From Opitutaceae bacterium (GTDB taxonomy: Bacteria; Verrucomicrobiota; Verrucomicrobiia; Opitutales; Opitutaceae), in assembly GCA_025352845.1 (NCBI GenBank), contig JANXSC010000470.1, positions 1 through 15,187 of the forward strand: a stretch of 15,187 nucleotides of DNA, written 5' to 3'. How positions within the stretch are numbered: the first letter of the stretch is position 1; each line of letters opens with the position of its first letter. The position numbers were made by a program, and so were the translations under genes. Positions 1 through 7,727 of the stretch are shown here, piece by piece. The notes below the pieces were generated by a model. The model was not told the origin of the DNA. It did no database searches and saw nothing but the letters and a program-made list of their open reading frames with translations.

Positions 1-27
1 AAGTCCAAAAGCAACGGGCCGTTGGTA

Positions 28-3015
28 TTACAACCGCGTGTTCACGCCGAAGAAGAATCCGGGCGTCAGCACGCGCCGGGTGGCGGGACGGTTGCCGATG
101 TCGCTGCCGGTCTCGAACTCGCCGAGCACGTTGTTGACGTCGAGATATGCGCTGAAGCGGCGCGAAAATTGGTAGGAGGTCTTTACGTCGAGCGTGTCGC
201 GACGGATTTGGTAGACCAGTTGCGAGACGTTGACGTTGTAGGTGCTCAGGTAGCGCGCGCGGTGGTTGAATTGAAAACGCACGGTGACCTTGTGGCGGAT
301 GTAGGAGACGCCAAAGTTCGCGGTCTCGGGATTGAAGCCTGCGACCTTGCCCTTGGGATTCGGCGCGAGCGCGATGGCGTTGCCCGCGCCGTAGTTCCCC
401 TCGGTCTCCATGCGCGTGTAGTTGGCGTAGGCGCCGAGGCCCGCAAATACACCCGGCAAGAACGTGAATTGCTGGCTGTAGTTAAGCTCAAGGCCGCGCA
501 CCTTCGCGGAGCCGCCGTTGTATTGGGTCGTCAGGGCGTAGCCAGCGTAGTCGCCGCTGAAACCGTTATCCGCGCCTGCGGGAACGACTGCCCCGCCGGA
601 AGTGTAGATGAAATTCTTAATCTGCTTTTGGAAGAAGCCGACCGAGATGACACCCGCCGGCTCAAAATAGTATTCGGCGGCCGCGTCGAAGTTGTCGGCC
701 GTCTGGGGCTGGAGGTTCGGATTGCTGGTCGAAATCGTCTGGGTGTCGAAGTTCACATTCGTGCGCGGAATCAATTGGCCGATTCCGGGCCGGCCGATGT
801 TGGTCGCATAGCTCAGGCGCGTGATGAGCCTCGGGTTCACCGCGAACTTGAAATGCACACCCGGCAGGACGTTTTGATAGTCACCGGTGCGCGTCTGGCG
901 GCCGCCGAACTCCGCGAGGTTGCGGCGGCGGATCTCCGCATCGCTCAGCGCGCCGACAAAGGCCGCCCGCCGCGCCTTCTCGTCGGGCGTGATTGCCTGG
1001 AGTGCGCCCGTGCCGTGCGTCTTCGTGCGCTCAACGCGGAAGCCGGCCAAGATCGAAAGGCGGCCGAGTTCGACGTTCCCCATGAGGTAGGCCGCATCGA
1101 TCCGCTCCTTGAAGCGTTGGTCACCGACCAGCTGGGCCTGCGTATTCGCGGCGGTGTCTTGCAGAAACTGCAGCGGTCGGGACTCGAGCGCAGCGTCGAT
1201 TAGCTTGTTCGTATGGCCCGGGAACGCAGGAACCGGCGTGTTCGGAAACTTGATCGTGTCGGTCTTGAGGCGGCCCCGTTCGATTAGGCCAAACTGGGCG
1301 AGGTCGTCGTCGTTGCGGCCCGTGGCGGGATTGAGCCCCATCACGCCGTCGGGTCCGACGTAGGAGCCGCTCCACTGCGTGGCCTCCAGATCGCGGTGCT
1401 GTTCGCGAATGCGCACGCCGGCCTTGAGAAAGGCGGGCACCGGTGTGCTAAAATTCTTCTGCGCATTAAGCGAGACGCCCTGATAGGAATCCCAACCTGC
1501 GCGCCGGTCGATGCGGTAGCGATTGTCGTTGTAGCTCGAGAGGTCGGCAATGCTCGGGCCGGCCGTCTGGATCACGGTCGGGAAATTCGTATTCGAGCGG
1601 CGGTCGATCGAGTAACCGATGCCGCGGGCCGTGAAGCCAAGATTGCGCTGTCCGGAGTAGTTCGACTTCGAGTCGGATTGGTAGAGGTTCCAATCGAGAT
1701 TGGCGGCCGGGAGTTTGTGCGTGCCGCCGAACTGATGATAGAGCGTCTTGGCGTCCTTGTAGGCGTTGTCCGCCTGAATGGTAAACGTGCTGTTCGGCAC
1801 CGCGCGCACCGAGGTAAACTCGTTCGTGTAGCCCGGCAGAATTCCGCCGGTGCCCGTCGGATTCCCGTTCCCATCCAGCGTAGCAACCGTCTGCGGCGTC
1901 GTGAAGGTCGCGATCCGGTCGGTGTCGTGATCGGTGAGGCGATTCACTGTCGTGCTCAGATAGAGTTTTCCGCTCTCACTGAGTTTGTAGTCGAGGCGCA
2001 GGCCTCCACCCCAACGCGAGGTCAGGAGTTTCTCGTCCGTCATCGCGACCTGAAAGCTGAAGGCGGGACCAGCGACGCCATTCGCCAGGGTTTGGTGCGA
2101 CTGGCTCACGGTGTCCTGCGGCGTGAAGAGTTTGCGGTGACCAAAATTCAGCGCGACCGCGAGCTTGCCGCCGAAAACCTCCGAATAGGAAATAGCGTAA
2201 TTGTAGGGCAGCCCGGTCATCCGCGGATCGATGGGACGATAGGTCAGGCCGAAGGAGCCGCGCAGCAGCCGACCCTTCGTATCGAAGCCCGACTTGGAAA
2301 CCATGTTCACCACGCCGCCGATCGAATCGCCGTCCATGTCCGGCGTCGGCGACTTCACGACCTCCATGCGCTCGACGGTGTCGGCGCTGACAGTTTGAAA
2401 CTGATACTCGCGCGTGGACCCGGCCGACGCCGCGTCCGCAAGCCGATTTCCGTCCATCGTGATCGTCGTGAGGTTTTGATTGAGGCCGCGGATGCGCACA
2501 TAGCGCACCGTGCCATCGACGGTCGCGCCCTCGACGCCCGGCAGGCGCACGAGGAGGTCGGCGGGATTCTGAGCGAGATTGCCGAAGGCATCGGTGGAAA
2601 CGATGTTCTTAACGCCCGCGGACAGGCGCTGCAGTGTCACAGCTTGGGCGTTGCCCTCGCGTTCGCCGGCGACGACGAACTGACCCATGGTGTAGACCGC
2701 TGAAGTCATCTTCACATCAAGCTGGTTCACCTGACTGGCCTGAATGGTCACCGAGTTCGTCAACGTGTCCAATCCGCTGTAGGAAACCACCACCACTGCG
2801 GTGCCGGCCTTCACGTCGTCGAAACGAAAAATGCCTTGGCGGTCCGACACCACCTCGCGGTCGGCGCCTTGCAGGAGCACTCGCGCGCCTTCCAAGGTGC
2901 GGCCGGTTGCGACGTTAGTCACGGTGCCCGTGAGGACAGTTTGGGCGAAGAGCGCCGGAGCGAGCGCGCCGAGGCTGAGTCCGAACAGAACAAGACTGCG
3001 TCGTAGGGTAATCAT
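28..3015 (-). CDS. TonB-dependent outer-membrane receptor with carboxypeptidase-regulatory-like N-terminal domain
   Basis: This 995-residue protein is a TonB-gated outer-membrane importer; the substrate cannot be told from sequence. Residues 1-24 form a signal peptide ending in the cleavage site ALFA|QT. Residues about 25-105 are a carboxypeptidase-regulatory-like beta-sandwich (TGTVTNVATGRTLEGARV, then a GxFRFDDV turn), common in Bacteroidota and Verrucomicrobiota receptors. A TonB-box-like stretch (MGQFVVAGE) lies near 110-118. The plug domain follows at about 125-240 (NPADLLVRLPGV, VRIRGLNQNLTTITMDG, GGVVNMVSKS), and the rest is beta-barrel with the late PNLQPQTADNFDAAAEYYF strand typical of the TonB-Xanth-Caul type (TIGR01782-like). 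The protein ends in Leu (GVNTRL) instead of the usual terminal Phe. The ATG at 3013-3015 sits directly before the signal peptide, and no clear Shine-Dalgarno is visible. It is divergent from cysS; a TTGACA lies on the minus strand at 3071-3076 but no convincing -10 follows. Family is certain, ligand unknown. Confidence 0.93.
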   Translation of the reverse strand: MITLRRSLVLFGLSLGALAPALFAQTVLTGTVTNVATGRTLEGARVLLQGADREVVSDRQGIFRFDDVKAGTAVVVVSYSGLDTLTNSVTIQASQVNQLDVKMTSAVYTMGQFVVAGEREGNAQAVTLQRLSAGVKNIVSTDAFGNLAQNPADLLVRLPGVEGATVDGTVRYVRIRGLNQNLTTITMDGNRLADAASAGSTREYQFQTVSADTVERMEVVKSPTPDMDGDSIGGVVNMVSKSGFDTKGRLLRGSFGLTYRPIDPRMTGLPYNYAISYSEVFGGKLAVALNFGHRKLFTPQDTVSQSHQTLANGVAGPAFSFQVAMTDEKLLTSRWGGGLRLDYKLSESGKLYLSTTVNRLTDHDTDRIATFTTPQTVATLDGNGNPTGTGGILPGYTNEFTSVRAVPNSTFTIQADNAYKDAKTLYHQFGGTHKLPAANLDWNLYQSDSKSNYSGQRNLGFTARGIGYSIDRRSNTNFPTVIQTAGPSIADLSSYNDNRYRIDRRAGWDSYQGVSLNAQKNFSTPVPAFLKAGVRIREQHRDLEATQWSGSYVGPDGVMGLNPATGRNDDDLAQFGLIERGRLKTDTIKFPNTPVPAFPGHTNKLIDAALESRPLQFLQDTAANTQAQLVGDQRFKERIDAAYLMGNVELGRLSILAGFRVERTKTHGTGALQAITPDEKARRAAFVGALSDAEIRRRNLAEFGGRQTRTGDYQNVLPGVHFKFAVNPRLITRLSYATNIGRPGIGQLIPRTNVNFDTQTISTSNPNLQPQTADNFDAAAEYYFEPAGVISVGFFQKQIKNFIYTSGGAVVPAGADNGFSGDYAGYALTTQYNGGSAKVRGLELNYSQQFTFLPGVFAGLGAYANYTRMETEGNYGAGNAIALAPNPKGKVAGFNPETANFGVSYIRHKVTVRFQFNHRARYLSTYNVNVSQLVYQIRRDTLDVKTSYQFSRRFSAYLDVNNVLGEFETGSDIGNRPATRRVLTPGFFFGVNTRL

Positions 3016-3156
3016 GGGAAAAACGGGACTGCGGGGCGAAGGGAGGGGAAAAGCACACGCCTGATATTTGTCAATTTGGGCAGGAGGACAGCCGTGTCAG
3101 GTCCAAAAACATCGGGCTTGAAGAATGGGCAGACATGCCTGTGGCTGCGCCCGTTC

Positions 3157-4629
<1,473 letters not shown>

Positions 4630-4694
4630 CCCACCCCGTCGCGTCCGCCGCTCCACTGACCAGCACCGCGACAACGCCGCATCAGAGCTACGCT

Positions 4695-4760
4695 GAAAAT
4701 AGCCCAGCGCTTCAGCGCTGGGTTTCCAAGCCGGACGACAAACGGAGTCCCGCCAGGGAC
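4695..4760 (-). repeat. Composite REP unit 1 (two hairpins), inverted relative to units 2 and 3
   Basis: Hairpin A is CCCAGCGC (4703-4710), loop TTCA, GCGCTGGG (4715-4722), preceded by GAAAATAG (4695-4702). After a 24-nt spacer comes hairpin B, GTCCC (4747-4751), loop GCCA, GGGAC (4756-4760). The same A-spacer-B module occurs twice more in the opposite orientation at 4776-4840 and 5347-5412. Stem A and the adjacent ATAG are invariant, while the spacers and loop B differ, which is the pattern expected of a family of REP (repetitive extragenic palindromic) elements. The ATAG next to the stem recalls the GTAG tetranucleotide bound by known RAYT enzymes. The unit lies 65 bp after the cysS stop and could also help terminate or stabilise that transcript. 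Confidence 0.85.
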
Positions 4761-4775
4761 GAAAGAAATTCTTCC

Positions 4776-4840
4776 GTCCCAGATGGGACTCTGGCAATCA
4801 CACACATCCAGACCCAGCGCTGAAGCGCTGGGCTATTCTC
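4776..4840 (+). repeat. Composite REP unit 2 (two hairpins), upstream of the RAYT gene
   Basis: Hairpin B is GTCCC (4776-4780), loop AGAT, GGGAC (4785-4789). After a 23-nt spacer comes hairpin A, CCCAGCGC (4813-4820), loop TGAA, GCGCTGGG (4825-4832), followed by CTATTCTC (4833-4840), which is the complement of the GAAAATAG of unit 1 with one change. With unit 1 it forms a head-to-head pair (B1 and B2 are 15 nt apart), so 4695-4840 is one large imperfect inverted repeat, like a BIME. It ends 50 bp before the RAYT start codon. Confidence 0.85.
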
Positions 4841-4890
4841 ACTCTCGTTTCACCCGAAACCTGATTTGCCCCGCAAGACCAAATCACCCC

Positions 4891-5337
4891 ATGCACTCGT
4901 TCATCCATTGTCTGACGCATTGCGTGTTCAGCACCAAAAACCGCGAACCGTGGCTGAGCGCGAACGTCCGCGTCCGACTCTGGCCCTATCTCGGTGGCAT
5001 CGCGCGGCAAAACGACATGAAGGCGCTGGCGGTCGGCGGTGTGGCGGATCACGTGCATGTGCTCCTGAGTTTGCCAGCGACACTTTCGATCGCGAAGGCG
5101 ATGCAATTGCTCAAGGGCAATTCCTCGAAATGGCTCCACGAGACTTTTCCCGCTCTCCGCGGAGCTGCGTGGCAGGAGGGCTATGGGGCGTTCAGCATCG
5201 GCATCTCTGGTGTCGCCGACACTGTTCACTACATCGCCACCCAAGAAGAGCATCACCGCACGCGTAGTTTTCGGGAGGAGTTCGAGAGTTTCCTCCGTAA
5301 ACACGAAATACCGTTCGAAGCCGCGATGCTTGAGTAA
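4891..5337 (+). CDS. REP-associated tyrosine transposase (RAYT, Y1/HUH family)
   Basis: The 148-residue protein is a single-domain Y1 (HUH) nuclease of the IS200/REP-associated type (Y1_Tnp). Such enzymes cut and rejoin single-stranded DNA at REP hairpins. The fold can be followed from the first strand (HCLTHCVFSTKNREPWLS, residues 6-23) to the HUH metal-binding motif HVH at 54-56 within GGVADHVHVLLSL. It then runs through the conserved AMQLLKGNSSKWL helix (70-82) and WQEGYGAFSIG (94-104) to the C-terminal helix with Tyr114 in VHYIATQEEHH, the likely nucleophile, and the usual SFREEFESFLRKHEI ending. Length is normal for a single-copy RAYT (about 150). The ATG at 4891 is chosen because the longer frame from 4783 would translate REP unit 2 itself. 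Flanking REP units in direct orientation (4776-4840 and 5347-5412) are its presumed substrates. No second transposition gene (TnpB) is present. Family is near certain; activity is inferred from intact motifs. Confidence 0.93.
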   Translation: MHSFIHCLTHCVFSTKNREPWLSANVRVRLWPYLGGIARQNDMKALAVGGVADHVHVLLSLPATLSIAKAMQLLKGNSSKWLHETFPALRGAAWQEGYGAFSIGISGVADTVHYIATQEEHHRTRSFREEFESFLRKHEIPFEAAMLE

Positions 5338-5346
5338 GATTCTGCC

Positions 5347-5412
5347 GTCCCTACCGGGACTGTGCGAGGCGATGGCTTTTCAGACCCAGCGCTGAAGCGC
5401 TGGGCTATTTTC
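5347..5412 (+). repeat. Composite REP unit 3 (two hairpins), downstream of the RAYT gene
   Basis: Hairpin B is GTCCC (5347-5351), loop TACC, GGGAC (5356-5360). After a 24-nt spacer comes hairpin A, CCCAGCGC (5385-5392), loop TGAA, GCGCTGGG (5397-5404), then CTATTTTC (5405-5412). It has the same orientation as unit 2, so the transposase gene sits between direct repeats of the same 65-66 bp unit. It begins 10 bp after the RAYT stop codon and ends 131 bp before the thrS start. The remaining 5413-5543 holds no gene that I can support; a TTGACA occurs at 5465-5470 without a matching -10. Confidence 0.85.
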
Positions 5413-5543
5413 GCTGTGAATGCGCGAGCACGCACCGGCCAGACGACCAGCCTGACGCCGCGGGTTGACACGCGCACGGATTCGCGGCGGGCTCTTCGTT
5501 TACGGCCCTGCAATCGTAGGCAGGACCAAAACTCATACCGACC

Positions 5544-7478
5544 ATGTCCATGTCACCACTCGAAGAACTTCGCCACTCGTGTTCACACGTGCTCGCGACC
5601 GCCATCCTCCGCATCTTCCCCGATGCCAAACTCGACATCGGGCCGCCGACCGAAACCGGTTTTTATTACGACGTCGATCTCGAGCACAAATTCACGAGCG
5701 ATGACCTCGTGAAGCTGGAGGCGGAGATGAAGAAAATCGCCGAGGAGAACCAGCCGTTTTACCGCAAGGAAGTGTCACGGGACGAAGCCATCGAGATCAT
5801 CAAGTCGCGCGGGCAGGAGCGCTACAAACTCGGTCGCCTTGCGGACATCCCGGCCGACGAAAGGATTTCGTTCTACCAGAACGGCGAGTTCATGGATCTC
5901 TGCGCCGGCACACACGTTCGTTATTCGTCGAAGTTGAAGGCGTTCAAGCTGCTCTCGATCGCGGGCGCGTATCATCGCGGCGACGAGAAGAACAAGCAGC
6001 TCCAGCGCATCTATGGCACCGCGTTCCCCTCGAAGGACGAACTGGCCGCCTACCTCACGCAGATCGAGCAGGCGCGGCTGCGTGATCACCGGAAGCTCGG
6101 CAAGGAGCTGAAACTTTTCCACATCGACGAGGATGTCGGCCAGGGCCTGATCCTCTGGACGCCCAACGGCTCGATCGTGCGGCAGGAGTTGCAGACCTTC
6201 ATCGGCGAGGAGCTGCGCAAGCAGGGCTACTCGCAGGTCTTCACGCCGCACATCGGCAAGCTCACGCTCTACAAGACGAGCGGCCACTTCCCCTACTACA
6301 AGGAGTCGCAGTTCACGGCGTTTCCCGAGCCCGAGGCGCTCGCGCAGATGGCCAGCGAAGGCTGCTCCTGCGCTGATCTCACGGCGCGGCTCGAAGGCGT
6401 GTCGCAGGGGTTTGCCGACGAGATCAACCGGCGCGCGGGCAAGGAAGTCATCGCGCAGAATCGCGTGATGGACGCCACCAAACTCCTCGACGGCTTCATG
6501 CTGAAGCCGATGAACTGTCCGCATCACATCAAGATTTTTGCGTCACAACCGCACTCGTATCGCGACCTGCCGGTGCGGCTCGCGGAGTTCGGCACCGTTT
6601 ACCGCTGGGAACAGAGCGGTGAACTCAACGGCATGACGCGCGTCCGCGGCTTCACGCAGGACGACGCGCATCTGTTCTGCACCGAGGAACAAGTCGCCGC
6701 CGAAGTGCTCGGCTGTCTCTCACTCGTGAAGATCGTGCTCACCACGCTCGGCATGAGCGACTATCGTGTGCGCGTCGGCCTTCGCGATCCCGACAGCACT
6801 AAGTTCACCGGCGATCCTGCGAAGTGGGACGTGGCCGAAGCCGCGTGCCGCACCGCCGCCGCCACGCTCGGCGTGCCGTTTACCGAGGAGCCCGGCGAGG
6901 CCGCCTTCTACGGCCCGAAGATCGACTTCGTGATTAAGGATGTGATCGGCCGCGAGTGGCAGCTCGGCACCGTGCAGGTGGACTACGTGCTCCCCGTGCG
7001 CTTCGACCTCAGCTACATCGGTGCCGATAACACCGCGCACCGCCCCGTGATGATCCACCGCGCGCCCTTCGGCTCGATGGAGCGTTTCTGCGGCGTGCTC
7101 ATCGAGCACTTCGCGGGTGATTTCCCCGCGTGGCTCGCGCCCGAGCAAGTGCGCCTCGTGCCGATCAGCGACAAGACGATCGATCACGCCCGTGCTTTGC
7201 ACGCGCGCCTCCGCGCCGAGGGTTTCCGCGCGACGATCGACGAGCACTCCGACAAACTCGGCGCCAAGATCCGGCGCGCCGAACTCGACAAGATCCCCTA
7301 TGCGCTCGTCATCGGGCAAAAGGAAGCCGAGGCCAACAGCGTCTCCGTCCGCTCGCGCGCCCGCGGCGACGAAGGCGTGATGACCGCCGACGCCTACCTC
7401 GCGAAGCTCAAGCACGAAGTCGCGACGCGCGCGCTGCCGGATAATAAAAAGCCGGCGGCTGCGGCCGGCCCGGCTTAA
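5544..7478 (+). CDS. thrS: Threonyl-tRNA synthetase without TGS domain
   Basis: The 644-residue class II enzyme charges tRNA-Thr and edits mischarged Ser-tRNA-Thr. It starts directly at the editing domain: HSCSH gives His11 and His15, and CAGTH gives Cys120 and His124, the four editing-site residues. The catalytic core follows: MNCPHH (zinc ligand Cys325), motif 2 region RVRGFTQDDAHLF (His376), and motif 3 region MIHRAPFGSMER (His505). A C-terminal anticodon-binding domain lies at about 530-630 (VRLVPISDKT ... YALVIGQKEAE). Against the E. coli enzyme as I remember it (His73/His77, Cys334), about 62 N-terminal residues, the TGS domain, are absent. About 50 residues (about 260-317, including GCSCADLTARLEGVSQGFAD) are inserted just before the LKPMNCPHH segment. 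The frame is closed upstream by a TAG at 5517, so the missing domain is not a start-site error in this frame. ATG codons at 5544 and 5550 are both possible; no strong ribosome binding site is visible. All catalytic and editing residues are intact. Confidence 0.95.
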   Translation: MSMSPLEELRHSCSHVLATAILRIFPDAKLDIGPPTETGFYYDVDLEHKFTSDDLVKLEAEMKKIAEENQPFYRKEVSRDEAIEIIKSRGQERYKLGRLADIPADERISFYQNGEFMDLCAGTHVRYSSKLKAFKLLSIAGAYHRGDEKNKQLQRIYGTAFPSKDELAAYLTQIEQARLRDHRKLGKELKLFHIDEDVGQGLILWTPNGSIVRQELQTFIGEELRKQGYSQVFTPHIGKLTLYKTSGHFPYYKESQFTAFPEPEALAQMASEGCSCADLTARLEGVSQGFADEINRRAGKEVIAQNRVMDATKLLDGFMLKPMNCPHHIKIFASQPHSYRDLPVRLAEFGTVYRWEQSGELNGMTRVRGFTQDDAHLFCTEEQVAAEVLGCLSLVKIVLTTLGMSDYRVRVGLRDPDSTKFTGDPAKWDVAEAACRTAAATLGVPFTEEPGEAAFYGPKIDFVIKDVIGREWQLGTVQVDYVLPVRFDLSYIGADNTAHRPVMIHRAPFGSMERFCGVLIEHFAGDFPAWLAPEQVRLVPISDKTIDHARALHARLRAEGFRATIDEHSDKLGAKIRRAELDKIPYALVIGQKEAEANSVSVRSRARGDEGVMTADAYLAKLKHEVATRALPDNKKPAAAAGPA

Positions 7479-7531
7479 GACGACCAAGAGTCTCTTTCGC
7501 GTTTGCCGCTACCCCGGTGGGAGCGTTGTGG

Positions 7532-7601
7532 TGTGGCGCGCGCGTGCATATTCAGGACGCGCTGCGGACTGTCAGCTTTCATGCGGCCGTCGCGCGCCAC
7601 A
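7532..7601 (+). repeat. Large inverted repeat in the leader of the second TonB receptor
   Basis: TGTGGCGCGCG at 7532-7542 is matched exactly by its complement CGCGCGCCACA at 7591-7601. Inside, GCAT near 7546 can pair with ATGC near 7582, so the 70 nt could form a long branched hairpin. It lies in the 249-bp gene-free gap 7479-7727 between thrS and the receptor. I do not recognise it as a known riboswitch. It may be a leader structure, a thrS 3'-end structure or a dispersed repeat. Confidence 0.4.
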
Positions 7602-7604
7602 TTT

Positions 7605-7624
7605 AGCGTTGTTGCGACAACGCT
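7605..7624 (+). promoter_or_regulatory. Perfect 20-bp palindromic site, candidate operator
   Basis: AGCGTTGT (7605-7612) and ACAACGCT (7617-7624) are perfect complements around TGCG. The size and half-site spacing suit a dimeric repressor such as a LacI- or GntR-type protein, and the site lies 103 bp upstream of the receptor start at 7728. No regulator gene is in the window and no clear promoter can be read beside it, so operator function is inference. It may equally be a small RNA hairpin following the larger repeat at 7532-7601. Confidence 0.35.
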
Positions 7625-7727
7625 TCAGATTACGACACGTCTAGCACTCCGACAGCGGCACCGGGCCACCACCCCTCGTTCACCCCATTGCGGTCCCATG
7701 TTGGGTCGCGAGTATCCTTTGAAAACC

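Noticed and set aside
1396..2703. 435-residue open frame antisense to the first TonB receptor
   Set aside because: Low-complexity Arg/Val/Gly-rich translation, no recognisable motif, complementary to conserved plug and barrel coding sequence.
4783..4890. N-terminal extension of the RAYT frame
   Set aside because: It would translate REP unit 2; family proteins begin at MHSFIHCLTH, matching the ATG at 4891.
4695..5412. Reading the three palindromic units as a CRISPR array
   Set aside because: Only three copies, in mixed orientation, with a gene between them and no regular spacers; the adjacent RAYT explains them better.
5465..5470. TTGACA as a -35 box for thrS
   Set aside because: Sequence 16-18 nt downstream is GC-rich with no TATAAT-like hexamer; a chance match.
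7449..7476. Possible terminator hairpin over the thrS stop (AAGCCGG / CCGGCTT)
   Set aside because: The dyad is real but no T-run follows, and it overlaps the coding end, so termination cannot be supported.
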